A stretch of DNA of 64,000 bases from UBA2834 sp963623365 (GTDB taxonomy: Bacteria; Patescibacteriota; Saccharimonadia; Saccharimonadales; Saccharimonadaceae), in the NCBI GenBank assembly GCA_963623365.1, contig CAVFJY010000001.1, forward strand, positions 169,623 through 233,622, written 5' to 3'. The position numbers were made by a program, and so were the translations under genes. This document shows, piece after piece, positions 27,101 to 35,574 of the stretch. How positions within the stretch are numbered: the stretch's first letter is position 1; each line of letters starts with the position of its first letter. The notes below the pieces were generated by a model that searched no databases, had not been told where the DNA came from, and was given only the letters and a program-made list of their open reading frames with translations.

Positions 27101-27541
27101 ATGTCGTTTGAATTATTAAAGATGGTGGGAGATGCCCAAAAGAAGAAGGCCGTCATCGACGTCCGTTCTGGTGATACCGTCCGTGTGTCTCAAAAAATTA
27201 AGGAAGGTGATAAATTCCGTATTCAGGTATTTGAAGGTACCGTTACGCGCGTAGATCGCAAAGAGTCGCACACGGAGCGAATTACCGTGCGCAAAGTTAC
27301 CTCTGGCGTGGGTGTAGAAAAGAGTTTCTTGATGCACAGTCCATTGGTTGAAAAGGTGGAAATTGTCCGCCGCGGTAAAGTTCGCCGCAATAACCTACGC
27401 TACTTGCGTAACCGTTCTGGTAAGTCGGCACGCTTGGTGCAAAAAGATTTCGATCGTCATGCCGTGAATACTTTGCCGGAAGACGAAGCGGAAGAAGCGC
27501 CGGTCGCCGAAGTGGCAGCCGAAGAGAAAGCAGAAGCTTAA
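27101..27541 (+). CDS. rplS: 50S ribosomal protein L19 with acidic tail
   Basis: bL19 sits at the 30S-50S interface. The family core is clear: GDTVRVSQKIKEGDKFRIQ, FEGTVTRV and a C-terminal LRYLRNRSGKSARL. At 146 residues it is longer than the usual 115; the extra part (about 120-146) is Glu/Ala-rich. AAAGGT precedes the ATG. Two promoters and a 118-nt leader suggest control of L19 level. The rnhB-yraN fusion starts two bases after the stop. Confidence 0.96.
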   Translation: MSFELLKMVGDAQKKKAVIDVRSGDTVRVSQKIKEGDKFRIQVFEGTVTRVDRKESHTERITVRKVTSGVGVEKSFLMHSPLVEKVEIVRRGKVRRNNLRYLRNRSGKSARLVQKDFDRHAVNTLPEDEAEEAPVAEVAAEEKAEA

Positions 27542-27542
27542 T

Positions 27543-28496
27543 TTGGCAATCTTAGGTATAGATGAAGTTGGCAGAGGTCCCTGGGCGGGGCCTCTTGTTG
27601 TGGGCGCATGCGTGTTGGGCGATGCGCAGATTGAAGGGCTGACCGATTCGAAAAAATTGAGCGCGCGCCAGCGAGCAATGTTAGCGCCAGAAATTCGGGC
27701 GCGGGCGACGGTGGGGCTAGGCTGGATATCGGCGACGGAGCTGGACAGAATCGGTCTGCCGGCGGCGCTATGCAAGGCTTGCCGAGCAGCAGTAAAACAG
27801 ATTCAAGTTCCCTTTCATGAGATTATAATTGATGGCACGGTTAATTTTTTACGCGATACGCCGCTGGCGAGACATGTGCAAGCATTGAAGAAAGCGGACT
27901 TATTGGTGCCGGAAGTGTCGGCAGCGGCGATTGTAGCGAAAGTAGCGCGAGATGAATATATGCACCAGTTGGCAACGAAGTATCCTGAATACGGTTTCGA
28001 GAAACACGTTGGCTATGGGACGGCCTTACATAAACAAATGTTGGCGAAATACGGCCCTTGTCCAGAGCATCGCAAGAGTTTTCGGCCGATTGCGGAGTTA
28101 TTGAGTGACGGTCCGGCAAGCGAGGGCGCGGCAAGCGGGCGCGGGGACGCGGTAAGTAAAGGCAAGAATACAACGACGCGCGGAGTACGGGGCGAAGCTG
28201 CAGTTTGTGAATATTTGACGGCGTCGGGGCATGAAATCGTGGCGCGAAATTGGAAAAATAAATTTTGCGAAATCGATATTATTTCGCGCTTTGGCGGCGT
28301 ACTGTGTTTTACGGAGGTGAAATACCGGCGGGCAGGACATGGGCTGGACGCTATCGATCAGAAAAAACTGGCGCAGATGCGCTTTGCGGCAGAATTATAT
28401 TTGAGTCAGCAAGCGCCACAAGAGCGAGCAATTTTAGCGGCAGCGGAAGTGGCGGGTGATAATTTTGAAGTTACAGATTTTCTAGTCCTACAGTAG
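27543..28496 (+). CDS. rnhB: Fusion of RNase HII and YraN-type endonuclease
   Basis: The 317-residue protein joins two usually separate products. Residues 1-190 are RNase HII (GIDEVGRGPWAGPLVVGACV, with acidic residues D6 and E7, and later DELLV-type KADLLVPEVSAAAIVAKVARDEYM written here in parts: KADLLVPEVSAA, IVAKVARDEYM), which removes ribonucleotides from DNA. Residues about 205-317 match UPF0102/YraN (RGVRGEAAVCEYL, NWKNKFCEIDII, LCFTEVKYR), a predicted Holliday-junction-type nuclease fold. A Gly/Ser/Ala linker joins them. The start is TTG, two bases after rplS. Separate rnhB and yraN genes are often neighbours, so the fusion is plausible and not an assembly error. Confidence 0.93.
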   Translation: MAILGIDEVGRGPWAGPLVVGACVLGDAQIEGLTDSKKLSARQRAMLAPEIRARATVGLGWISATELDRIGLPAALCKACRAAVKQIQVPFHEIIIDGTVNFLRDTPLARHVQALKKADLLVPEVSAAAIVAKVARDEYMHQLATKYPEYGFEKHVGYGTALHKQMLAKYGPCPEHRKSFRPIAELLSDGPASEGAASGRGDAVSKGKNTTTRGVRGEAAVCEYLTASGHEIVARNWKNKFCEIDIISRFGGVLCFTEVKYRRAGHGLDAIDQKKLAQMRFAAELYLSQQAPQERAILAAAEVAGDNFEVTDFLVLQ

Positions 28497-29217
28497 GCTC
28501 GTTCGGGCAAACGGCTAGCACGCGCTGCATAGTGGATTTCTCGGCAGGCGTGACCCAGAGATGATATTTGGCTTTAACGGAAATTTGGCGAGCAACATAT
28601 TGGCACTGGAAACTTTCATTGCTCGGCAGCCAGTCGGAGGCGTCTTGGTCGAGTTTTGCTTGGTTAGCGGCACCGTCGACGGCGAGCAGATTGAGCGGGT
28701 CTTGACTGAGTTGATAACGGGCGTCGCGATCAAAAGCATATGCACCTGTCACCCAAGCATTACTGAGCGCTACGACATGGTCAATCTGGACGGCGCTAGA
28801 AGTGGTTTGGCCGCGGACGAAATGTACGGTTGTGCCCGTATAAGGATCGGCGAGCGTGCCGGATTGGACTTTACAGCCGTCCATCACGAGGTCGGTCAAA
28901 TCGCGTTGCAAGATTGCTTCACGGGTGTTGCAGCCAGACGAAGTTGCCCCCCAACTGCTATAGAACAATTTGCGGTAATATTTCTGTGACTCATCCTTAG
29001 CGCGCACAGCGAGCGATTCGAGTACATCGGTTGCGAGCGCTGAGTCGGTAGTAGTTTCATCTTTGAGCGAAATGTCGGCGGCTGATTGAACAGAGCCGTT
29101 AACTTCGCTTAGATATTGATAAGAATTAGAATTGAGTAGGAGATAAATCGTCGCAACAGCCAGCAAAAACAAAGAGAAAAGCGTGCGGCGACTACGATGC
29201 GATAATTTTTGAGCCAT
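28471..29217 (-). CDS. Secreted HNH endonuclease
   Basis: The 248-residue protein has an N-terminal signal/anchor (about 10-30) and a C-terminal HNH fold of the DUF1524/GmrSD-C type, with QIDHVVALSNAW (catalytic DH), NLLAVDGAANQAK (Asn) and four Cys that could form disulfides outside the cell. Its likely role is cutting external DNA for uptake or nucleotide salvage. It starts three bases after the rubrerythrin stop and overlaps the end of the rnhB fusion by 26 bp. Confidence 0.87.
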   Translation of the reverse strand: MAQKLSHRSRRTLFSLFLLAVATIYLLLNSNSYQYLSEVNGSVQSAADISLKDETTTDSALATDVLESLAVRAKDESQKYYRKLFYSSWGATSSGCNTREAILQRDLTDLVMDGCKVQSGTLADPYTGTTVHFVRGQTTSSAVQIDHVVALSNAWVTGAYAFDRDARYQLSQDPLNLLAVDGAANQAKLDQDASDWLPSNESFQCQYVARQISVKAKYHLWVTPAEKSTMQRVLAVCPNEPTVGLENL

Positions 29218-29220
29218 TAA

Positions 29221-29763
29221 TTAGAAATTCTCGGCGCGAATTTCGAAGTAAGCCTGCGGATGCGCACAGACTGGACAAAGTTCTGGCGCAGAATTGCCAA
29301 TGTGAATATAACCACAGTTGCGACATTTCCAAACCGTTACGCCGTCACCCTTGAAGACCATGCCCTTCTCAATATTTTCGAGCACTTTACGATAACGTTT
29401 TTCGTGGTCAGCCTCGATTTTGCCAACTTCTTCGAAAAGCTTGGCAATTTCCTCGAAACCTTCTTCGTGCGCTTCTTTGGCAAATTTGACATACATTTCG
29501 GTTTCTTCGTATTGCTCGCCAGCGATTGTGTCTTCAAGATTTTCTGGAGTATCAGGCACAGCGCCATCATGCAAGAGTTTGAACCAAATTTTGGCATGCT
29601 CTTTTTCGTTGTCAGACGTTTCCTCAAAGATAGCGGCAATCTGTTCATAGCCATCTTTTTTAGCCTTGCTGGCATAATATTGATATTTGACCCGCGCCTG
29701 AGCTTCACCGGCAAAGGCAGTGTTTAGATTTTGCTCCGTTTTAGTACCTTTAATGTCGGTCAT
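29221..29763 (-). CDS. Rubrerythrin
   Basis: Peroxide-reducing di-iron protein. The 180 residues carry an N-terminal ferritin-like domain with paired E-x-x-H ligands (NEKEHAKIW; KIEADHEKRY) and a C-terminal rubredoxin-like FeCys4 site (CRNCGY and CPVC). An AGGAGG ribosome site and a TGCTAAAAT extended -10 lie upstream. It protects an organism that lacks obvious catalase in this window. Cotranscribed with the secreted nuclease. Confidence 0.95.
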   Translation of the reverse strand: MTDIKGTKTEQNLNTAFAGEAQARVKYQYYASKAKKDGYEQIAAIFEETSDNEKEHAKIWFKLLHDGAVPDTPENLEDTIAGEQYEETEMYVKFAKEAHEEGFEEIAKLFEEVGKIEADHEKRYRKVLENIEKGMVFKGDGVTVWKCRNCGYIHIGNSAPELCPVCAHPQAYFEIRAENF

Positions 29764-29846
29764 AAAATCCTCCTTTATATGCTTCTATTTTAGCAAGCTT
29801 TGGGGCTGTACGAAAAGTGCCCCTTTTAAGGTGTTATAATACAGCT

Positions 29847-30848
29847 ATGGCAATTGAGCGGGTAATTGATACGAGTCTACACGAAGACGACAGCGAAGAG
29901 CGGGCGGTAGAATATTCGTTGCGCCCGACCAATTTTGAAGAATATATTGGTCAGCGACGCCTGAAAACGAATTTGAAGTTGGCGATTGCTGCAGCGAAAA
30001 AACGCGGTGACGTAATGGACCACGTGCTGTTATACGGGCCACCTGGACTAGGTAAGACGACAATGGCGGGCGTGATTGCGCACGAGATGGGGGCGAATTT
30101 TCGGGCAACTTCAGCACCGTCAATTGAAAAAGCGGGCGATTTGGCGAGTATTTTGACAAATCTAACAGACGGCGACATTTTATTTATTGATGAAATTCAC
30201 CGTTTGCGTCGAGCGGTGGAAGAGATTTTGTATTCGGCGATGGAAGACTACAAGCTGGACATCGTGATTGGCAAAGGACCGGCGGCGCGAAGCGTGAAGC
30301 TGGATTTGCCACGATTTACTTTGATTGGAGCAACAACACAGGCGGGCAACTTGGCGGGACCGCTGCGCGACCGCTTTGGGCATTCATATCGCTTGGAATA
30401 TTACGCAAATGGCGATGTACAACAAATCATTGAGCGCTCAGCGAGGATCTTGGATACGCAAATTGGACCAGCGGCAGCAAAGTTGCTAGCGGAGCGCTCA
30501 CGCTTGACACCACGAATTGCAAACCGCCTACTAAAGCGCGTACGCGATTATGCAGATGTGAATGGCGACGGGATTATTGATGAGTCAATTGCGAAGCGGG
30601 CGCTAGCAATGCTGGAAATTGATGAACTGGGGTTAGATCCGGCAGACCGCAATATGTTAACTTTGATGTATGAAAAATATGGCGATAAGCCGGTGGGCCT
30701 GAACACGATTGCGGCACTAACAGGCGATGAAGCGTCGACGATTGAAGATTATTTGGAACCATTTTTGGTACAGTTAGGCATGATTCAACGCACGCCACGT
30801 GGACGGGTCGTAACAGAGTTAGCAAAAAAGCATTTGCAACTAGATTAA
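29847..30848 (+). CDS. ruvB: RuvB Holliday-junction branch-migration ATPase
   Basis: AAA+ motor of the RuvABC resolvasome. Walker A is GPPGLGKTT, Walker B is LFIDEIHRL, and sensor 1/ARAQTT-like LIGATTQAGNL and the C-terminal winged helix (RTPRGRVVTELA) are present. The 333 residues match the family. TATAAT at 29835-29840 lies exactly six bases before the ATG at 29847, which overrides a longer frame starting at 29817. ruvA and ruvC are near 35 kb, not adjacent. Confidence 0.97.
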   Translation: MAIERVIDTSLHEDDSEERAVEYSLRPTNFEEYIGQRRLKTNLKLAIAAAKKRGDVMDHVLLYGPPGLGKTTMAGVIAHEMGANFRATSAPSIEKAGDLASILTNLTDGDILFIDEIHRLRRAVEEILYSAMEDYKLDIVIGKGPAARSVKLDLPRFTLIGATTQAGNLAGPLRDRFGHSYRLEYYANGDVQQIIERSARILDTQIGPAAAKLLAERSRLTPRIANRLLKRVRDYADVNGDGIIDESIAKRALAMLEIDELGLDPADRNMLTLMYEKYGDKPVGLNTIAALTGDEASTIEDYLEPFLVQLGMIQRTPRGRVVTELAKKHLQLD

Positions 30849-30849
30849 A

Positions 30850-31752
30850 CTATTTGAAAATGCCGCGTTTTTTGGCTTGGTCGAATTCGAGCAATAGCTC
30901 TTTTTGTTTTTTGGTAAGATTTTTCGGAATCTCAACATTAATCGTAACAATGTGCGGACCACGCTCGGCTGAACCGGCTTGCAAAGGTGCGCCATGACCA
31001 GAAAGTTTGAAATTCGTACCTGGTTGGGTGCCAGCAGGAATGCGCATGGTGATTTTACCATCAACAGTTTCAACATCGATTTCGGTGCCAAGAACAGCGT
31101 CGACCATAGAAATGGTAGCTTCGGACAAAATGAGATTGCCTTCGCGGGTAAGGGTTTTGTGAGCACGAACGCGAATTTCGACATAGAGATCGCCGCGTTG
31201 GCCACCTTCGCTTGGCGCAGCGCCGCCTTTACCGGCTAAACGAATCTGTTGGCCGTCATAAATACCGGCAGGAATTTTGAGCTTAATTGATTCGCCATCA
31301 ACGGAAACATTTTTAGTCGTGCCAAAAATTGCTTCTTCAAAATCAATGGTAGTGGTAGTGCGATAATCGCGGCCACGGCGAGCACCACGAAAGCCGCCGC
31401 CAAAGCCGAACATGGCGCCAAGAATATCATCGAGACCGCCACTGCCGCCGCCAAAATCAAAATTAAAGCTCTGACCATTGAAATTAAAGCCTTCGAAAGG
31501 ATTGCCGCTCGCGCCGCCCGCGGCACCACCAACGCCAGCATGGCCAAATTGGTCATAGCGTTGACGTTTAGTCTTATCGCTCAAAACAGAATAAGCTTCA
31601 TTAATCTCTTTAAACTTCTCTTCTGCAGCTTTATCGCCCGGATTTTTGTCCGGATGGTATTTGATGGCGAGCTTGCGAAAAGCTTTTTTAATTTCATCAT
31701 CAGATGCACCCTTTTGGATGCCGAGAACTTCGTAGTAGTCTCTTTTACTCAT
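30850..31752 (-). CDS. dnaJ: DnaJ-type co-chaperone without zinc domain
   Basis: Hsp40 that stimulates DnaK. The J domain (1-70) has the HPD motif in YHPDKNPGD, followed by a Gly/Phe-rich stretch (about 75-125) and the two C-terminal substrate-binding barrels (130-290). The four CxxCxGxG zinc repeats of class I DnaJ are absent, so this is the class II/CbpA architecture. A TATAAT box is seven bases before the ATG. Confidence 0.93.
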   Translation of the reverse strand: MSKRDYYEVLGIQKGASDDEIKKAFRKLAIKYHPDKNPGDKAAEEKFKEINEAYSVLSDKTKRQRYDQFGHAGVGGAAGGASGNPFEGFNFNGQSFNFDFGGGSGGLDDILGAMFGFGGGFRGARRGRDYRTTTTIDFEEAIFGTTKNVSVDGESIKLKIPAGIYDGQQIRLAGKGGAAPSEGGQRGDLYVEIRVRAHKTLTREGNLILSEATISMVDAVLGTEIDVETVDGKITMRIPAGTQPGTNFKLSGHGAPLQAGSAERGPHIVTINVEIPKNLTKKQKELLLEFDQAKKRGIFK

Positions 31753-31793
31753 GGATTAAATTATATATTTTAGCAGTCTAATGGTCAAGAGTG

Positions 31794-32741
31794 CTAATTC
31801 ATTAGAATGATACCGCACACAATCAATGCGCCAGCGACAAAGTATTGTGCGATAATGCGCTTAGTGATGCGTTTAGAATGGATGAAGCGCGGAAAAAGTT
31901 TGCCGAGAAAGATGGTGATGAAGAATGAGGTGAAGAGGCTAGCGACTTTGCCGATGGGCGAGACGAGTGAGACGACAGGTGCAACAATGAGGCCGAATTT
32001 ATAGAGAATCTCAGCAATGCCGAGCGTGAGGTTGTCGCCGAGCGAAAGCGCAAAATGGAGATGATGTTTTTTGCCGCGGAAAAAAGTTTTGGCTAGCGCC
32101 CGACGCCACGAATCGAAGAAAATTAAACAAAGAATGACAGCTAGCAGCGAACCAAGTTCGAAGAAGAAAAAGGACTGAGCAAAGAGAACATAGTTAGCAG
32201 TAGCATCGCCGAGGAATTTAGCGAAAACGATGTCGGATAAGACGGAGAAGAAACAGGAAACAACCGTGAAACCAGCGACGCGAAAATCAAAGGAATATTG
32301 CTTCTGCCCTTTCATGCTGCCAAGAATCACTACGGCGGTAGCAGCCATAATAAAAATGAAACCGATGCTTTGGTTAATACTAATAGTTTCACCGAGTAAT
32401 GCGACGCCAAGACCGAGCGAGATTAGGGGGCCAACTTGGCCAAAAATAGTGATATCGGTATTGTCGCCAGCTTGGAGCGCTTTGTAATAGAAAATCGAAC
32501 CGACGACATTGATTGCGCCAGCAAGGACTAAACCAAAAGCGTTACTGAGAGGCATCATAAAAGTAGCGCGACCAAAAACAGCCATGAGTAGAACCATGAT
32601 GAGTAAAAAGCATGGCAAATGCGTCACGACGAGTGCGCCGGCGCGTTTTTTGGGTAAGGCGAGATCGGTAAGATAGTTTTGAATAAAGCCACCAAAGCAA
32701 TAAAAAACGGAAGCTAAAATCGGGAAAAGTAGCCAATACAT
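31794..32741 (-). CDS. EamA/DMT-family transporter
   Basis: The 315-residue protein has ten predicted membrane helices in two EamA halves, with the typical PLISLGLGVALLGETI segment at the end of the first half. Members export amino acids, nucleosides or metabolites; the substrate is unknown. A TAATAT box six bases before the ATG is possible. Confidence 0.82.
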   Translation of the reverse strand: MYWLLFPILASVFYCFGGFIQNYLTDLALPKKRAGALVVTHLPCFLLIMVLLMAVFGRATFMMPLSNAFGLVLAGAINVVGSIFYYKALQAGDNTDITIFGQVGPLISLGLGVALLGETISINQSIGFIFIMAATAVVILGSMKGQKQYSFDFRVAGFTVVSCFFSVLSDIVFAKFLGDATANYVLFAQSFFFFELGSLLAVILCLIFFDSWRRALAKTFFRGKKHHLHFALSLGDNLTLGIAEILYKFGLIVAPVVSLVSPIGKVASLFTSFFITIFLGKLFPRFIHSKRITKRIIAQYFVAGALIVCGIILMN

Positions 32742-32828
32742 ATGTTTATATTAACATAAGCGCTTTGACTGGCGCGGCGAGAGCGGCTTCAAGACGACTA
32801 TTTGGTGCGGCGGCGTAAACGGAACGAA

Positions 32829-33473
32829 TTATTTAGCGCTACGACGAGCGACGGAATATGGCGAATCATCGGAAGTGAAAGAATCCTTAATACGGTGGCC
32901 AAAAAGCATCGCCATGAGAGCGTCGAGTGTAACAGAACCAACAATATGCGCGTCGCGATTAACCACAATCGCATAGCAAGATTCGGCGCGAATAAAAGTT
33001 GCAAGTAACATTTGGAGCGAGTAATCAGCACGGGCAAAACAAACATTCTTCTCGATAAATTGCTCAATAGGCTGATCCTCGGTAATTTTGAGCGGGTCGA
33101 GATTACGCATGCGGACTAAGCCGCAGACTTCGCCCTCATGGTCGAGTACAGGAAAATTGGCGGCGCCAGTCTGATACATTTTATCAAGCAAAAGCGGACC
33201 GAGAAAATCGCCAACCGAGAGAAACATCATGTCTTTGCGCTCAGTCATAATGAGTGAAATTGGTAATTGATCAAAAGACATCGCGCCAGCAATAAGATTG
33301 CGCTGGTTAGCACCAAGAATGTCAACAGGAGTGCGTTTTAAAACAGCAATAAATTCTTGCTGAGTTTTGGGTGCGTAAGGCGTCTTCTTGACGGGTGGGC
33401 GATACTTCGTCAACTTGGGATCGAGCCAAGCGGTCAGTTTACGCATCGCTTTCTGCTTAAAAGACTCGTGCAT
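32829..33473 (-). CDS. CBS-pair protein
   Basis: The 214-residue protein has a basic N-terminal region and a CBS pair (about 75-195) of the kind found after CNNM/CorC membrane domains, with AANFPVLDHEGEVCGLVRM and AIVVNRDAHIVGSVTLDAL. No membrane segment is present, so it is a free regulatory module probably sensing adenine nucleotides. It has a good AAGGAG site and diverges from the DsbA-like gene. Confidence 0.8.
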   Translation of the reverse strand: MHESFKQKAMRKLTAWLDPKLTKYRPPVKKTPYAPKTQQEFIAVLKRTPVDILGANQRNLIAGAMSFDQLPISLIMTERKDMMFLSVGDFLGPLLLDKMYQTGAANFPVLDHEGEVCGLVRMRNLDPLKITEDQPIEQFIEKNVCFARADYSLQMLLATFIRAESCYAIVVNRDAHIVGSVTLDALMAMLFGHRIKDSFTSDDSPYSVARRSAK

Positions 33474-33506
33474 ATTTTCTCCTTAAGTCTATGGTAAAAT
33501 TGTAGC

Positions 33507-34238
33507 ATGAATAAGTTTACAGTAGCGGCCATCGCGGTGATTTTGGTCATGTTTGGCGGCCTGATTGCTTGGACAAGCTTTCAGAAGGCCAACAATCCGA
33601 CTGATGTGACGGATTATAATTCAGCATCAATTATTAAAGCAGACGATAATAACGGTAACATTGGCGACCACGTGCGTGGCAATGAAAATGCCAAAGTAAT
33701 CGTAGTAGAATATGCAGATTTGCAATGCCCTGGTTGCGCAGCGGCAATGCCAAATGTGCATGAATTATATGAAGAATATGGCGATCGTGTAGCATTTCTG
33801 TATCGTAACTTCCCAATTCAGGGCCATCAGAATGCGCGGGCAGCGGCCGCAGCGGCTGAGAGTGCAGGTTTCCAAGGTTATTATTGGGATATGGTCGAAA
33901 CAATTTATTCGAATCGCGCAGAATGGATTTCGAAAACAGGTACAGCCCGTACGGATGTATTCGTGAGTCTATTTAAAGATATTGCACCAGAGGGCGATGT
34001 GGATAAATTCCGCGAAGACATGGGTAGCTCGAACATTGAGACGAAAATTAATTTTGATTATTCGCTAGGTAAAAATGTCGATAAAGTCAGCGCCACGCCA
34101 GCATTTTACGTAAATGGTGTAGCGATTAACGTCGAAGATGCCGAAACGCAGGAAGATTTGAAGAAATTACTAGAAGATCGCATCAATGAAGAACTGAAAA
34201 AAGCTGGCGAAGAAACAGGCGCAAAGTCAAACGAATAA
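33507..34238 (+). CDS. DsbA-like thiol oxidoreductase, membrane-anchored
   Basis: The 243-residue protein has an N-terminal helix (about 5-24) and a thioredoxin_4/DsbA domain with CPGC at residues 74-77 and the cis-Pro loop in SATPAFYVNG. It probably introduces or isomerises disulfides in exported proteins such as the Cys-rich wall proteins and pilin in this window. TAAAAT at 33495-33500 is exactly six bases before the ATG (leaderless). A terminator follows. Confidence 0.92.
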   Translation: MNKFTVAAIAVILVMFGGLIAWTSFQKANNPTDVTDYNSASIIKADDNNGNIGDHVRGNENAKVIVVEYADLQCPGCAAAMPNVHELYEEYGDRVAFLYRNFPIQGHQNARAAAAAAESAGFQGYYWDMVETIYSNRAEWISKTGTARTDVFVSLFKDIAPEGDVDKFREDMGSSNIETKINFDYSLGKNVDKVSATPAFYVNGVAINVEDAETQEDLKKLLEDRINEELKKAGEETGAKSNE

Positions 34239-34257
34239 ATGCCGAATTAGCACCAAT

Positions 34258-34283
34258 AAAAAATGCCCAATGGGCATTTTTTA
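34258..34283. terminator. Terminator shared by DsbA-like gene and the opposing peptide gene
   Basis: AAATGCCCA / TGGGCATTT hairpin with A and T runs on both sides. Confidence 0.85.
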
Positions 34284-34355
34284 TTACATTTCGATGTATT
34301 CATTCCACCGAAGTGTATCCACTCGGAGCGTCCCCTTGCGAGTACGCTTTTTCAT
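34284..34355 (-). CDS. 23-residue basic peptide
   Basis: An ATG at 34355 with GGAG six bases upstream (GCAGGAGA) opens a 23-codon frame that begins MKKRTRKGTLR and ends IEM. It ends at the shared terminator. A promoter on the same strand (34439-34467) predicts an independent transcript of about 170-190 nt. The basic N-terminus could bind RNA or membranes; I recognise no family, and it does not match bL34, bL36 or bTHX by eye. Confidence 0.5.
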   Translation of the reverse strand: MKKRTRKGTLRVDTLRWNEYIEM

Positions 34356-34438
34356 GGTGTTCTCCTGCTTAGTAATGACCTACTCTCTTACGACAATTTC
34401 CCCAAAATCCGAAGGCGGATCCGAGAGCAGTGCTTCCA

Positions 34439-34467
34439 ATTCTAACAAAGATACCAACCAAGGGCAA
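34439..34467 (-). promoter_or_regulatory. Promoter of the small-peptide transcript
   Basis: Reading the minus strand: TTGCCC, a 17-base spacer, then TAGAAT preceded by TGT. The predicted start is near 34432, giving a leader of about 77 nt that contains an AUCCG-CCUU-CGGAU hairpin. Confidence 0.55.
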
Positions 34468-34480
34468 GCATAAGTTAATT

Positions 34481-35065
34481 CTACCCCTGATGAGTTTTGA
34501 GTGCGGTGCGAATGCGTTCTTCGACGGACAGAGCGGAATCGACGCCTTCGAGAGCCTTAGTGGCATCGGCAAGCGTATAGCCAAGCGCCATCAAGGCATC
34601 AAGCGCCTCATCATTTTGGATCAGCGGAGCTTGGATTGGTTCAGACTTGCGACCATAATACGTTGGCAGGCCAACTTTGTCGCGTAGGTCGACAATTACG
34701 CGTTCGGCAGATTTTTTGCCAACACCAGCAGCTTTGGCAATATAACTAGCGTCTTGATTGGCGATCGCATTGCGGACCTCTTCGACAGGTGCAAGGCTCA
34801 AAATCGCCATTGCGGCTTTGGGGCCAATGCCCTGCACAGAAATTAATAATTCAAATAATTTTTTGGCAGCGAGGCTAGTAAAACCAAACAGCTCCTCGGC
34901 TTGCTCGCGAATGTGATGATAAGTATAGAGCTTAGCGTCGTCATTTAAGCTGAGCTGATCAAAATCAATCGCAGTGAGGCTAACCTCGTAGCCAACGCCT
35001 TGAACATCAATAATGGCGGAATTGGCAAATTTTTCGGCAACTTGGCCGCGGACGTGTGCAATCAT
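34481..35065 (-). CDS. ruvA: RuvA Holliday-junction binding protein
   Basis: Tetrameric junction-binding subunit that loads RuvB. The 194 residues show the OB-fold domain (1-65), two helix-hairpin-helix motifs (ISVQGIGPKAAMAIL and AAGVGKKSAERVIVDL), and domain III (about 147-194). TATAAT at 35072-35077 is exactly six bases before the ATG, so it has its own leaderless transcript although it follows ruvC by 14 bp. Confidence 0.96.
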   Translation of the reverse strand: MIAHVRGQVAEKFANSAIIDVQGVGYEVSLTAIDFDQLSLNDDAKLYTYHHIREQAEELFGFTSLAAKKLFELLISVQGIGPKAAMAILSLAPVEEVRNAIANQDASYIAKAAGVGKKSAERVIVDLRDKVGLPTYYGRKSEPIQAPLIQNDEALDALMALGYTLADATKALEGVDSALSVEERIRTALKTHQG

Positions 35066-35079
35066 AAATCTATTATAAC

Positions 35080-35574
35080 TTATTGATAGGCGATGCGAGT
35101 CATGAGGGCATGAGTAATGGCAGCGGCGAGTGCATCGGCGGCGTCATCGGGTTTCACGATGCGCTCCATGTTGAGATAAATGCGCACGGCCTCCTGCATG
35201 TCGTGTTTTTTGGCACGGCCATAACCGGTCATAGTTTGTTTAATTTGGAGCGGCGTGTATTCGGCAATGGGAAGATTGTGCTGACGGGCAACTAAGATGC
35301 AGACGCCGCGAGCTTCGGCAACAGTAATGCCGGTCGTGATATTTTGATTGAAATAAAGTTTTTCGATAGAGACTTCGTCAGGCTGAGTTTCGATAATAAT
35401 TTGATTAAGTGAATCGTAGATGTCGAGCAGGCGATCGGCGAGAGGCGTATGCGCGGGCGTAGTGACGACACCGGCAGTAATCATGCGCGGCGCTTTATGC
35501 GTAATATATTGCACGACACCAAAACCGCAAATACCAGTGCCTGGGTCAATACCTAAGACGCGTTTTTTCGACAT
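35080..35574 (-). CDS. ruvC: RuvC crossover-junction endonuclease
   Basis: Resolves Holliday junctions by symmetric nicks. The acidic catalytic residues sit in GIDPGTGICGFG (Asp near 8), SIEKLYFNQN (Glu) and the C-terminal DDAADALAAA. The length of 164 is typical. Its start overlaps the upstream Cys-repeat reading frame by 22 bp; TATACT at 35581-35586 lies exactly six bases before the ATG. Confidence 0.96.
   Translation of the reverse strand: MSKKRVLGIDPGTGICGFGVVQYITHKAPRMITAGVVTTPAHTPLADRLLDIYDSLNQIIIETQPDEVSIEKLYFNQNITTGITVAEARGVCILVARQHNLPIAEYTPLQIKQTMTGYGRAKKHDMQEAVRIYLNMERIVKPDDAADALAAAITHALMTRIAYQ

Noticed and set aside
29817..29846. Longer ruvB start
   Set aside because: It would lie upstream of and within the TATAAT box; the ATG at 29847 matches the family start.
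34270..34473. 67-residue plus-strand frame with Ser/Asn-rich tail
   Set aside because: Its start is inside a terminator hairpin with no ribosome site; the minus-strand peptide has better signals.
34371..34480. 5S rRNA-like motif (AAGAGAGTAGGTC on minus) near the small peptide
   Set aside because: Only one short match to the 5S 3' segment; the 5' and 3' ends do not pair and loop E is missing.
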